A stretch of DNA of 64,000 nt. It comes from Anodontia alba (lineage: Eukaryota > Mollusca > Bivalvia > Lucinida > Lucinidae). The notes beneath the pieces were generated by a model that saw only the letters and a list, made by a program, of their open reading frames with translations, searched no databases and had not been told where the DNA came from. The stretch is from the NCBI GenBank assembly GCA_964016985.1, contig OZ024828.1, positions 27,658,581-27,722,580 of the forward strand, given 5' to 3'. Below, piece after piece: positions 32,583 to 43,165 of the stretch. Every line of letters begins with the position of its first letter. The stretch's first letter is position 1. The translations under genes and the position numbers were made by a program.

Positions 32583-32655
32583 GTCAAACAGCGTAGATCC
32601 AGATGAGACGGCTCATTATAAGCCGTCTCATCTGGATCTAAGCTGTTTGCAAAAG
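32583..32655. repeat. GATCAG/GCAAACAG-type hairpin
   Basis: CAAACAGCGTAGATCCAGAT then GAGACGGCT pairs with AGCCGTCTCATCTGGATC and TAAGCTGTTTG. It shares the outer stem (GCAAACAGTGTRGACCC) with hairpins at 59937, 61970 and inside family G. Confidence 0.85.
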
Positions 32656-32846
32656 TCTATTTTATCGCCTGTGGCAGTGAGACAGTTAAACAAGTCTATG
32701 AAAAGTAAACCCATATGTTCACCTGTATAGTGAAAATTGGGGTATACAGGGGTATACGCACGCATTTGCAGAAGTTTCCTCTTTTCAATTCTGGTTTCAA
32801 TTTGTTTTGTTATTTCTATCAATCTTTTAGCATAAATATGTCTTAA

Positions 32847-33122
32847 CCCTTAAAGCGCCAAAAAAAAAAAAAAAAAAAAAAAAAACAAACAAACAAAAAA
32901 AACTGCATCTGAAAATGTCGTCTGTTTATGTCGTCTGCTGAATATTCTTGCAGACTTTTCAAACCCTATTTTTGCATACAGGCAAACAGTGTGGACCCTG
33001 ATCAGACTGCTCCTAAAGGTGGAGCAGTCTGATCTGGGTCCACACTGTTTGCAAAAATGACTTTTAAAATCACAAGCAGATGACAAAGCAGACGACAATA
33101 GTTGTGATTGGCGCTTTAAGGG
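32847..33122. mobile_element. piggyBac-like TTAA element family G, copy 1
   Basis: TTAA lies at 32843-32846 and 33123-33126. The ends CCCTTAAAGCGCCAA and TTGGCGCTTTAAGGG are perfect inverted repeats. The inner hairpin is GGCAAACAGTGTGGACCCTG against TCTGGGTCCACACTGTTTGC. The left arm carries an A run of about 25. CCCT ends and a TTAA target match the piggyBac superfamily; the copy is non-coding. Confidence 0.88.
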
Positions 33123-33126
33123 TTAA

Positions 33127-33729
33127 TGTATCGCATTTCCAAGTTCCCGCTTTTTCTCCATATTATAGAAATGGTTTACACAGATCTTGATAAGAGAGAT
33201 AACCGAATAAATGTGTTTCTCATTTATCCACGAAAACCATATGCAGTGGTTGCTTTTTAGAAGCGTTCCTTTCAGTAAACTTTCAAGTGTGCATTCCGAC
33301 TACCCTCCCCTAACAAAACTATTTATTAGAAAAACACATGTATTTTTGTGGTCTGTTTTTCCCTTTTAGCATGCTATATATGTGTATGATCTGTGATCCC
33401 CAAATTAGCAATGTGTCCACAACGATTAATTAACTTAAACAAGGCTGACAAGTCTAGCGACAAATTAGTTGTTGATTATCCCACAGGAGCGGTGGACCCG
33501 AAGCTTGGCATTTTCCTGTCGGCACTGAAAATCAGTGATTGATTCTTTATCTTACATGCCATTAAGAAAACAGTGCCCTTTTCTTTCGTTTCTCACACGG
33601 AAATGCGGAAACCAAATGGCGAAAAATAAAAAAAATCAACAAAACCAAATAATTTTATTAACAAAATATTCCATTTAAATAAACTAAGACAATGCCTACT
33701 CACACAATGTTTTATCACAAATAAAGACT
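33127..33729. other. No gene recognised
   Basis: A+T-rich, single-copy-looking. No motif of note on either strand apart from A runs at 33625-33640. Confidence 0.35.
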
Positions 33730-33873
33730 TTAAAAGCGTCTGAAAATTTGAATCGCCGTTTCGCGACTAACGCCGCAAATTTAGAAATCCGATGTTATCG
33801 AATAATAATTCTGGAACGTCGTTACGTCAACGTCACGTGTGAGTCGTCTGGGACGTAGCAACGCTTATTCCAC
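33730..33873 (+). promoter_or_regulatory. CpG-rich patch, possible promoter
   Basis: In this CpG-poor window the stretch GCCGTTTCGCGACTAACGCC, CTGGAACGTCGTTACGTCAA, CGTCACGTG and GACGTAGCAACGC has many CpG and includes CRE/E-box-like words (ACGTCA, CACGTG) and GTAGCAAC, which resembles half of an RFX X-box. It ends right before an ATG with good context. No TATA box is evident. This is a candidate only. Confidence 0.4.
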
Positions 33874-33951
33874 ATGGGCACCGATATGGGATCGATTTTG
33901 CCGCTGATAAGAGAGCACAAGGATTTCTCTCGTCACCATATGCATGGTTAT
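33874..33951 (+). CDS. Candidate first coding exon
   Basis: ATG at 33874 in CACATGG context, directly after the CpG-rich patch. It opens 26 codons (MGTDMGSILPLIREHKDF, then SRHHMHGY) ending exactly at a strong donor GTGAGA (33952), phase 0. The composition is protein-like. No signal peptide or known domain is seen, and I do not recognise the protein. The reading frame continues a short way into lysine codons past the donor, which is not informative. Downstream exons were not found, so the gene is unnamed. Confidence 0.35.
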
Positions 33952-34102
33952 GTGAGAAAAAAAAGAAAGAAAGAGAAAAAATTATGTGTGTTTAATCAAT
34001 GTGTTGATTGTATAGGCCTTTTGCGAATAAAATTATCTATCTATCTACTAATCCTGCTAAGCTGAAGTTATACGCGGGTGACAAATGGTATCAACTTTCA
34101 AG

Positions 34103-34137
34103 ATGGCGGACGTTGACTATATTGTGTATGAAGGGAA
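34103..34137 (+). CDS. Possible alternative short first exon
   Basis: AAGATGGCGGAC is an ideal animal start context. The frame reads MADVDYIVYEGK and then TGA, so coding would require a donor at GTGATG (34138). It lies 150 bases after the previous candidate, so the two could be alternative starts. It could equally be chance. Confidence 0.2.
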
Positions 34138-34339
34138 GTGATGCATTTAAAAATCAAAATTAAGATCAACAAACACTGGCAATTGAACGGTGTGCAAGAA
34201 AAAGAATGAATGATAGGTGTTTGGTGTGTATTGAAAATTCCGTCCTTCGGGATCACTGCCTGGCAAAACCTCTTAATTCCAGACAGCACTCGGCAAAGCC
34301 TCGAAATTCCAGACAGTGACTCTTCAGACGGATTTATTA

Positions 34340-34689
34340 CCGTATTCGATCTAATTACCGCACATACCCCTATAAGCGCACAGTCAAGAAATTCCATAGT
34401 GTTCAGATTACAGCCAGTGTAATTTTTCTTTACTTCTTGTTAAAAGCATATGTTGTGGGTACTCATTTGAATTGCATCGACTTGTCGATGCAATTCAAAT
34501 GAGTGCCTACAACATATGCCTTTATAAAGAAAATCAGAAACAATCACATAATCATCATCAAATAAGTCTTTTTTCTGATCTTTTTTATAGTGTATCCTTA
34601 GTAGGTAGATACATATTTTACCACAAATGAGTGTTCCCAATAATTTTGAAAAACCTAAGCGCACAGTGCGGTAATTAGGTCGAATACGG
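34340..34689. mobile_element. TA-flanked TIR element family I, copy 2
   Basis: The ends CCGTATTCGATCTAATTACC and GGTAATTAGGTCGAATACGG are inverted, with TA on both sides (34338-34339, 34690-34691). The centre (34442-34524) is a long stem AAGCATATGTTGTGGGTACT / GAGTGCCTACAACATATGC. Flanking arms match copy 1 at 14470. Confidence 0.9.
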
Positions 34690-35033
34690 TATTTTCTATA
34701 TACCGAACACCAACAAAATATTCTTATAGTCAGACTACTTACGGTAAACGTGGTATATAGCTGCCAGCTACGCACAGATTTGACTTATGAAATTAAAACT
34801 GATCCTGATACTCCCAGGTGTAATATTGCAGTAGGACGCGTACTATACTCAGCCTCTCCGTGACAGCCATCGTATTGTACTCATGATTTTCTCCGTCAGA
34901 TTCATTTTGCAAATCGTCTGCTGAATCAAAAGATTGATTAAAGAAAAAAATTAGAACGGATTCCCAAATCTATTAACACCTGAATCAGTTCAATCAGCGA
35001 TTTATTTCACCGCACGTTCACAGAGTTCGTGCT

Positions 35034-35247
35034 AACCTTTACCACGTTCCGGTCAAATCCATCAGACTACAAATGGATGATATTTTCTCTTATTTATCAC
35101 AGAAAATAGGCTTTGACATTCCATGCAAACTATCTCATCCGGAGACAGTTTGCATGAAATGTCAAAGTGTATTTTATAGGTATTTTCTAAGAAAAATATT
35201 TCAAAATGGCGTCTGCTGAAATTTTTACCCAGAATGCTAAGCGTTAG
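35034..35247. mobile_element. TTAA-type element family F, copy 2
   Basis: GGCTTTGACATTCCATGCAA / TTTGCATGAAATGTCAAAG form the central stem. The left end TAACCTTTACC and the right end AGAATGCTAAGCGTTA are slightly decayed. Confidence 0.75.
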
Positions 35248-35830
35248 GAATGAAATTCGCATAAACAGTCTGTTTCCTTGACACTTGCCTAACCAGTACA
35301 ACTAAGCTGACGTGATTCCCAGCGGTTTCTAGACGTATTCAGATTAGTTCCATGAAAGGAAAGACGACCGTATTCTCATCAATAGTTACGAATATCAATG
35401 AAGTATAGAGATCAGGTTGGGGTTGGGCGAGGGGCGGGAGTGGGAGGGGCTGCGGGAGGGGGAAACGCCAAGCGCAAAGGTGTCCTTGGGAGCAGATGTA
35501 AACAACAACTACATGTATGTATGTTGATATCCCGGAAATGCCTCACTCACAAATAAAGCTCTTCCAAGGCACTGAATGAGCTTACGGTTCAAATGAAGAC
35601 ACGAAACACTTTTTGATGGAATGCAATCAGTATTAAAACCTCAAACAGAAAATGCTGGGAACGTATCTGAAATATGTAACCCAATCCTTAACGTTCTGTT
35701 GTATGTCAATGATGCATTCTCCGATGGCTCAAACATCCTGATTATTTTGTGGCTGTGCAATCATTCATATTGGGTTCGAAACTCTTTCAAGTCTAATGTT
35801 CCAATATACAAATGACAATTAATAAGGCTT

Positions 35831-35960
35831 TTAACCAGGTATATCAAATGACGCATTCTGCTTTTCCTTGTGAAACTTGTACTGCTTTTCTAATTCATCT
35901 AATCTGTCCTTCAGATCCTCTATGGAAGGGTAATTGGACCCAATTCCATTGCCCGTGGAT
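35831..35960 (-). CDS. Coiled-coil exon of an unnamed gene
   Basis: On the minus strand a good acceptor (TGTACATTCGTTACAG, preceded by a TTAAC branch-like word) opens at 35960 into 41 clean codons: STGNGIGSNYPSIEDLKDRL, then DELEKQYKFHKEKQN and ASFDIPG. The middle is a charged amphipathic stretch with leucines at heptad-like spacing, typical of a coiled coil. Two ends are possible: a weak donor GTTAAA after 35836, or the TAA at 35831-35833, which would make it the last coding exon. The composition, the acceptor and the absence of repeats here support a real gene, but I cannot assign a family. It may belong with the ankyrin-like exon about 10 kb upstream on the same strand, though nothing visible links them. 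Confidence 0.5.
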
Positions 35961-36134
35961 CTGTAACGAATGTACACCAGCGTTAATAAATAATCTTTAT
36001 GCTATTTCTTTTTTTCTGGATAACTCTGTAGTACCGATCCTTTTCACTTGCATGTGTTGTTTTATATATTTTTGCTTTTCTTCATATATATATACACTGA
36101 TAAGCTAACTAATATTGCACTTGACTTGAAATTA

Positions 36135-36453
36135 CAGTCGGCTCTCGTTATATCGACTTCGCTTATCTCGAATAACCGTTTATCTCGAAGTGAAAATCTG
36201 GTCCCTGTTTTAAATGGAAATCTTACAACAGGTAAAAAATATTGTGGAAAAGAGGAGAAATAGCAATTTCTTATCTTTTCAACAATATTTTCAATATATT
36301 TCGAACTTCAGGAGTCAAATTACATATTAATTTGTTAAATGTGGTTCTTCGATTTATGTTTTCCTCAATTCTGCAAATCTTATATGTCGAGGTACGGATA
36401 TTTCGAAGTACTTCAGAGAGTCTCTTGGACTTCGTGATAACGAGAGTCGACTA
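36135..36453. mobile_element. pogo/Tigger-like element family H, copy 2
   Basis: Ends CAGTCGGCTCTCGTTATATC and TGATAACGAGAGTCGACT at TA. The inner arms share GGAAAAGAGGAGAAAT with copy 1. Internal words CCGTTTATCTCGAAGTGAAA also match. Confidence 0.85.
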
Positions 36454-36467
36454 TAAGAAATATTAAT

Positions 36468-36773
36468 TTGTTTGTGTTGAGGTTTTACGGCCCAGTCAAC
36501 CCATTGGGGTCATGTCGAGCGCGGTCAGTTTACCTAACCACACATTTACTGGGCAGGCTTTGTCCTTTAAGCGGTTTACCAGTATTGTGCACATTCTTTC
36601 ACTAGAAACTGACAACTGCCCTTCTTGAATCAGCGGAAGGGAGAGAATGACCGTAGAAAATATTTCATGATCAATCTCCACGGAAGAATGTTGCCGACCT
36701 CGACGGGGTCGAACCCGCGACCTCCTGGTCTCCAGTCGGACGCGCATCCAGCTGCGCCACCGAGGCCGGCAAG
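36468..36773 (-). mobile_element. tRNA-derived SINE, complete copy
   Basis: Minus orientation, same family as 9466. The tRNA head is near 36690-36770 (complement of box B: GGGTCGAACCC; of box A: GCTGCGCCACCGAGG). The tail is GTTTGTGTTGAGGTTTTACG. The 13-bp target duplication AAGAAATRTTAAT has one mismatch (36455-36467, 36774-36786). It inserted beside the end of an H element. Confidence 0.92.
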
Positions 36774-37100
36774 AAGAAATGTTAATCTTACAGCTTCAGA
36801 TATATTTTTATTTGTGCTCTAAATCACTCCTTGATATAGTACAGATATCACGATTAACCAGTTCAGAAAATATTAATAACGTAAAGGGGATACAGATTAA
36901 AATATAAAGCCTTTCGGCTTCCTTCTGAATCCCATTTGTATAATTGTGCCTATATTTTCTGTATAATTGCAATTGTTATGTACTATGTATATGTACTATG
37001 TATTATACAATAAAAATGTTTAAATCAATTAAGTTTAGAGTATAAATAACCGACTGACAGAACAGCATTCTAACGAAAACTGAACTGTACTACAACAGAA

Positions 37101-37380
37101 CATCACGAAAACATGCCTATATAATTTTGAACTCCTTAAACCGCACTTTTATATAGTAAAACTGGGGTTTACAGGGGTATACATTATTTTTCTTATTTCT
37201 GCTCAAAAACGTAGATTGTGGGTGCTCGTTAGAAGCGTCTCGTCGAGGCGGTTCTCACGAATACCCACAATCTATGTTTTGAGCAGAAATATGAAAAATA
37301 TCAATTCTTTTTTGTCTGAAAATTTTCATGTTTAGGTGGTAAAATTTTCAGTATATTTGAATAGGCATGTTTTCGTAATG
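37101..37380 (+). mobile_element. TIR element family A, copy 5 (full length)
   Basis: Ends CATCACGAAAACATGCCTAT and ATAGGCATGTTTTCGTAATG. The central stem has GTGCTCGTTAGAAGCGTC for GTACTCGTTAGAACCGCC. Confidence 0.93.
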
Positions 37381-37583
37381 AAAACCGCCTTGGAATGGTC
37401 AACAACAACAATTAGTATAGAATATGTCAAGGCGGAGTCATAGTCGCAGATCACAGCCTATACCAATGACACCAAGAGGAAATAAAACAAATCATGCCAC
37501 ACCAAAATGAGCTGCAAAGTGACCAGCACATTCTTCTCCAACTGTTGGGTAGGGAGGCGGGCTTAACCTGGTTTTAAGATATA

Positions 37584-37928
37584 CAGTAAAACCCCAATGA
37601 CTCGAACACCGATGGCTCGTTTACCATGGCTAATTCGACCTCGTTTTTGAGTCCTTAGGAAATTATCATGATAGTCCAAGAAAGCAAATATTTATGAATA
37701 TTTTAGGGAAATTTTCCTTGTTTTATCATGAAATGTATGTTTAGTGTACTCATTAGAAGCGTCTCGGTGAGGCGATTCTAATGAGTACGACCAACATACA
37801 ATTATCATTAAGAAGATCGAAAAGATCCCTAAATTTTCGCCCTGATCTGGCGTTATGATTAACCATCAATGGCTCGAACTACTTATGTCTAGAACAAATT
37901 TACATGGTTTCAAAGTTGTTCGAGACAG
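37584..37928. mobile_element. pogo/Tigger-like element family S, copy 1
   Basis: TA then CAGTAAAACCCCAATGACTC at the left. The right end is decayed (GTTGTTCGAGACAG then TA). The inner stem is GTGTACTCATTAGAAGCGTC / GATTCTAATGAGTAC. Copy 2 at 43629 shares GGCTAATTCGACCTCGTTTT. Confidence 0.75.
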
Positions 37929-38141
37929 TAGTTGTAGCTACACATAATTGTTCGATCCGCGTAGGGATACACTAACTATTAATTGGATCAACACAGACAA
38001 CGTTTACATTAAGTTCACAGCACAATGATGAAACACAGATGAGGGCTTTTACTAACTGAAAATTATAGTAGAGCATACGACAATCACAAATAGAACCACG
38101 GTCGGCCCGACCACAGACGAGTACGCTCAGGCAAACCTGTC

Positions 38142-38358
38142 CATCACCAAAACATGCCTATATAATTTTGACCCCCTTAAACCCCACTATTATATAGTAA
38201 AACTGGGCTTACAGGGGTATACATTATATTTCTTATTTCTGCTCAAAAACATAGATTGTGGGTACTCGTAAGAACCGCCTCAGAATTTTTTATCTGAAAA
38301 CTTTCAGTTTTTGGTGGTGAAATTTTCAATATATTTGAATAGGCGTGTTTTCGTAACG
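38142..38358 (+). mobile_element. TIR element family A, copy 6 (internal deletion)
   Basis: Both ends present, but the right arm of the central stem is gone: ACTCGTAAGAACCGCC is followed directly by TCAGAATTTTTTATC. Confidence 0.9.
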
Positions 38359-38454
38359 AATAAAATGTTTACGATTGAGCCGTCACTAAATCTGCGGCCA
38401 CTTCTGTGCAGTTAGAGAGGGGAACAAAGTTGTAAACCCTTACCCTGCTGCATT

Positions 38455-38970
38455 TTCTTCTGATCTGGGTCTACGGAAGGAGTACAATTACCTCAGCGTC
38501 CGTTATTTCCCTCTTTTTCACCCATTTGATTCAGACTCGCATTCGTGATGTATCGATAAACAGGCATACTATTAGCAGATCAGTCGTGGTCACGGAAAAG
38601 TAAAAGAACTCCAAGAGTATAGAGCCAAATGTGGCTATTGCAGGAAAGATTTGACAACTTGCCTAGATACGTTGAACCTTTGTGTACATTTATCACCGGA
38701 AGTTGTTTGAGTAGAGTCGGGTGGTTAGCACAGGAATCTACTTAATCGGATAAGGATGAGACAAAAAAAAAAAAAAAAAGAAAGCTCTAAGAAGTAAAAG
38801 GTAGTGAAATTTATCTGTGAATTTGGAGAAGTATTTCACTGATTGGCCTTGAATGCGAACAAACGAAGGTTTGTGTTTAAGTATATACCATCATCTATCA
38901 AACAATCTAGAGCTTAAGTATGAGCCTCGATCCTAGAGGTACTGAGATGCTCTCAAATAGGACTACCGCT
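38455..38970. repeat. Diverged duplicated block, copy 1
   Basis: Matches 42622-43165 in the same order: TCTGATCTGGGTCTACGGAA, AACTCCAAGAG, CCAAATGTGGC, TTGTGTACATTTATCACCG, an A run, TATTTCACTGATTGGCCT, ACAAACGAAGGTTTGT and TGCTCTCAAATAGG. No coding frame is conserved between the copies. Confidence 0.8.
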
Positions 38971-39739
38971 GAAAGCGTGAATAGACACGAACAATAGGAT
39001 AAGACTAAACATGCAGCCATTCTGCATTAAATATCTTTAATCAAAACAGCCAGCGAAGCAGTGCCTTTGTTATATGGGCATATATTCTACGTCAGTTTGA
39101 CATACTGTAAGAGGGCAATCGAATGCAATGATCAAGGTATATGCGCACAGTTAAGATTCAGATTAGACAGCTGAACGTCGATGTATTCAGTAAACCTGAA
39201 CACATTTATATTTTTTCCATTACACTTATTAATATTCCAGTCATTAACCCTTGCCCTGCTGAATATATTAAGATACCACGGCCACTTCTAACTGTCAGCC
39301 TATCAGATTGCTGGATCCAGATTGTTGATACGTTCACATACTGAATGACAAACAGTGCAGGTCCAGATCAGTTGGCTTCTTCAGTGCAAAGATGGGGTGT
39401 ATCCGAGTTCAGCAGTCCCAGGATTAATCGTACCTATCATTTTAATGGCATATGGTCGTTTTCTATCTGAAGGACTAAATTAAACAGATTATGTACTCGT
39501 ACTAAGTGACCTCTGTACAATGTAAACTATTCTGAGTAACCTTGTCTAGAGCATTCCAAGCACTGACAGACAGAAATAATCAGACAGAATGTTTACTGTA
39601 TCTGTACAGCAAGAGCAGCTAAGGTACATGTTGAAACTCAGTTGTTATCAAGGCCTATGACCAGCTCTATTTACTGTTATGAGAACAAGATAGGCTTTGT
39701 AGATTTTACTGCCATTTTTTTTCTGCCTTTTTTTGGCTC

Positions 39740-41345
39740 AGGATGTTCCATTGTGATCACTTGTCGTCCGTCCGTCCGTCGTCTGTCGTCTGTCGTCCGT
39801 CGTCTGTTCACACCTTTGAACGACTTCTCCTCTGAAACCTCTCGGCCTATTTTCTTCAAACTTAACGTAGTGCCTTTCGTTAAAGGGGGATAGAAAATTT
39901 GTACAAATGGTCATGGTCCATTAATTAAGATGGTCGCCATGCCCATATTGGTAAAAACACTTAATAAAACTTCTTCTCCAGAACCAAGAAAGCTTTGGGG
40001 CTGCATCTTGGTATATAGCATTGAGAACTTAAGGTCTGTTAAGTTTGTTCAAATGGTGACCGTAGGTTGACCTTTGACTTTTTACGGCAATCTGCCCTTG
40101 CCCCTGTCCTATATACATATATAAAATTGTGTAAGTTTTTAATATTTTGTTCTTTGAAAGCGCTTGAGCAAGTTTTACAAGATTTCACAAAGAGATAATT
40201 TGTTCAATGGTTGAACAATATAGCCGCAATGCCCATATATGGTAAAAAACAAAACAAAACAAAAAACAAAAACAAAAAAACACACACAAAAAAAAAAAAA
40301 CACACTTAAAATCCTCTTCTCCAGAACCAAGAAAGTTCTGAAGCCGAATCTTGGTATATAGCATCGAGGACTCAAACGTTACCAAGTTTGTTCAAATAAT
40401 AATCATAGGTTGACCCATGGCCTTTTTACGGCAAGGTCAACTTTTCGCGCCATACATTTGTATGAGGATAACATGCCTTTACAAATTTGACCCCCTTAAA
40501 CCCCACCTTTATACAGTAAAACTTGGGTTTACAGGGGTATACATTATTTTTCTTATTTCTGCTCAAAAACATCGATTGTGGTACTCGTTAGAACCGCCTC
40601 GCCGAGGCGGTTCTAAAGAGTACCCACAATCTATGTTTTGAGCAGAAATATGAAAAATATTTGAGTTTTTTATCTGAAAATTTTCAGTTTTTTGGAGGTG
40701 AAATTTTCTATATAATTAAATAGGCGTGTTTTCGTAATGTATGAGGAAAAAGTTGAAAAATCAATTTCTCAATATGTATTAAAGACTAATGGCTGGAACT
40801 TACAATGTATGATTAAAGTAGTAACACGTTTTAGTTAGGATCAGACTTTTGCCTTCCCGGGGGCTAACTGCCCTCGCCCCTTGGCTATATACAGGTATAA
40901 AATCATGTAATCTTTTAACGTCGTCTCTGAAACTACTTGATCAATTTTCACCAGATTTCACACGAGGCCTTCTATTGAAGGGGTACTTGTATAAGGAAAA
41001 AGTTGAAAAATTATCTTCTCGAAAGTATTTTGAAGACTAATGGTTGAAACATACAATGTATGATTAAAGCAGTAAAACTATTTAGTTACCATCAATTTTT
41101 CAAGTTTGGGATTATCTGCCCTTGCCCCCGGCTATATACATGTATAAAATCGTGAAATCTTCTTCTCTGAAACCGCTTGACCAATGTTCACCAGATTTCA
41201 CAAGTGGCCTTCTGTCGAAGGGATGTTGGCGATTTATTTAAATGGTTCTGCACCATTGAACAAGATGGCTGCCATGCCCATATACATAGTAAAGACTCGA
41301 GGTCTATCAAGTTTGTTCAAATGATGCGACTAGAATGACCTTTAG
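39740..41345. repeat. Worn tandem repeat family N, copy 1
   Basis: Opens with CGTCCGTCCGTCCGTCGTCT, then units with CTTCTCCxxxAACCxxxxGxCC, TTTGTTCAAATGGT and AAGATGGTCGCCATGCCCAT. The clause CTGCCCTTGCCCCTG followed by TATATACATRTATAAAAT recurs at 40090, 40870 and 41110. Family A copy 7 is inserted within it. The pattern resembles 56836-58090. Confidence 0.75.
40469..40737 (+). mobile_element. TIR element family A, copy 7
   Basis: Left end truncated to TAACATGCC; right end full (AATTAAATAGGCGTGTTTTC). A 10-bp target duplication TGTATGAGGA flanks the 269-bp insert (40459-40468, 40738-40747). Confidence 0.9.
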
Positions 41346-41935
41346 GTTTTATACGATATGGTCAAGTTTATATTTCAGTTGCTGTGGCAATACTGGAAGA
41401 ATGTTGCATGGCATTTGCAGATATGCAATATCTGTTTTTGTCAGATGAGCGATTCGCGGCCCATGGGCCTCTTGTTTGACATCTTGTTTTGCTTTTTTTT
41501 TCCTGATGAAATTATACTTTGCAAAGTATAATATGCAAACCAAATGATAGTGTTGTAAAGTCCAATAAACAACATTTTGGTTGTTTCAAGATGATGATAA
41601 CTTCATAACATGACACCATACGATTGTTGTGTTTCATCTTACTGTTGAGAAGGTAATGTTAAATGTTCGTGTGGAGATCCACTGATGCGTTAGAAAACCC
41701 CTGTGCAGACGGAACACTTACGTGTAACTGTAACTGTTTCAGGGTTTTGGGTGAAGATCCAGCACTTTTAAGACCAGGTTTAAGCTCTCCAACAGTTTTA
41801 CAAAGCCGGTATTTCTGTTGCAGTTCTCATCGTTTTGTTTTCGTTGGTGTGTTGTTCTGTAATGCCATTTCGTGTCATTCTAACCTTACTCGTAGCCTTA
41901 CCTTGGCAGTGCTATGTTCCTTGATTGTCGTCTTT
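41346..41935. other. No confident gene
   Basis: A plus-strand frame at 41663-41944 contains CADGTLTCNCNCF and looks partly protein-like, but no domain or consistent splice sites were found. A hairpin AATTATACTTTGC / GCAAAGTATAAT lies at 41510-41532. Confidence 0.3.
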
Positions 41936-42052
41936 CCAGCCTAGCCGGCACACAACTTTGAAACAACGTCGCATCAACGTCGATGCAACGTCAGGACGTT
42001 GCATCGACGTTAATGCGACGTTGTATAAACGTCATGTGCCCGCTGGATGGGA
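41936..42052. mobile_element. Family O, longer copy
   Basis: CACACAACTTTGAAACAACG, then CGACGTTGTATAAACGTCAT and GTGCCCGCTGG. The middle is alternating CAACGTCGATGCAACGTC / GACGTTGCATCGACG. Confidence 0.85.
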
Positions 42053-42214
42053 TCCCCATATTAATACCATTGTCAAAATATTAAATGGACCACTATGTAA
42101 TAAAAGAGCATTTATGACATAGACGGACAATATAGACCTAGATCAGCTAGTGCATGCACATCAATGACTTTACAGTACATCTAGAGAAAAATCTTTGCGT
42201 ATTTTACAAGATAT

Positions 42215-42560
42215 CGAGGCTCAGCTAAGGACAAAAAAGGTAAGAGAAAAGTCCAGGGAGTGCCACAATCACAAACCGCAGCCCTTCCCAGACCCCAAGA
42301 GGAAGAGGAAACCGACAATCTAAACAAGCACAAACCGAACAAACGTACGAAAAGCACTAAGATTAGCTCTCTCTTCCCCAAGTGAGGTAATCGCAATACT
42401 GACTGAAAAAGGACTGAAAAACACAAGAACAAAAGGACACACGGAAAGACATACAACAAATCGCCTCGTAGAATAAACCACAAAGCAACAAAGAGTAAGA
42501 CCAACACCGGGACCCTGCCTTAGAACGATCGGTAGAGCAAACCACCGGAGGGTTTAAAGC
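42215..42560 (-). repeat. Dispersed repeat Q, copy 2
   Basis: Minus-strand Q: complement of the GGTTTGCTCTACCGATCG start and CAGGGAGTGCCACAATCACA near the end. A short insertion (CAGTATTG region) disturbs the hydrophobic frame after LFLCFSV. Confidence 0.85.
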
Positions 42561-42621
42561 AAACCTCGTGCATCATGTCATTTGCATACATATAGTAATC
42601 ATTATCCTGTTACGAAAGTTT

Positions 42622-43165
42622 CTGATCTGGGTCTTCGGAAGGCGTACGTTTACCTGAGCACATGTTAGTTCCCTCATTTTCTATTAATTTATTTCGCGTG
42701 ATGTATAAATGGACTCGCTATGAGCTTAATAGTGATCATGTGACTATCAAGAGGTAACAAGTCACGTTACAAACAGGTGTTTGTTTCATATAAAAAACAA
42801 CAACAAACAAACTCCAAGAGAATAGCGCCACATTTGGCCATTATAGAAAAAATGACAATTTGAAATGATACGTCTACCATTTGTGTACCTTTATCATCGA
42901 AAGTTATTTAAGTAGAGTACGCGTTGTTGGCACATGATCCTATTTGATCGTCGGGGAGGGATGAGATCGAAACAAACAAAAAAAAAAAACGAGAGCGGTG
43001 AAATTTGACTATGATTTTGGAGAATTATTTCACTGATTGGCCTGAAATACGGACAAACGAAGGTTTGTAATAAAGTAGATTCCCTCCCCTGTTGGACAAC
43101 CTAGAACTAAAGGATGGGCCTTGTTTCTGGAGGTACAGAGGTGCTCTCAAATAGGCCTACCCCAT
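42622..43165. repeat. Diverged duplicated block, copy 2
   Basis: Partner of 38455-38970. It carries extra sequence around 42760-42815 (AAAAACAACAACAAACAAAC) absent from copy 1. Confidence 0.8.

Noticed and set aside
32276..32587. 103-codon minus-strand frame
   Set aside because: It crosses a dispersed repeat and the start of a hairpin (32583); no domain.
39760..39815. CRISPR-like array (repeated GTCCGTC)
   Set aside because: Simple CGTCCGTC repetition without spacers, in a eukaryotic dispersed repeat.
42215..42560. Membrane protein gene (leucine-rich frame in Q)
   Set aside because: The frame belongs to a four-copy repeat; the hydrophobic bias comes from T-rich DNA, and the opposite strand is equally open.
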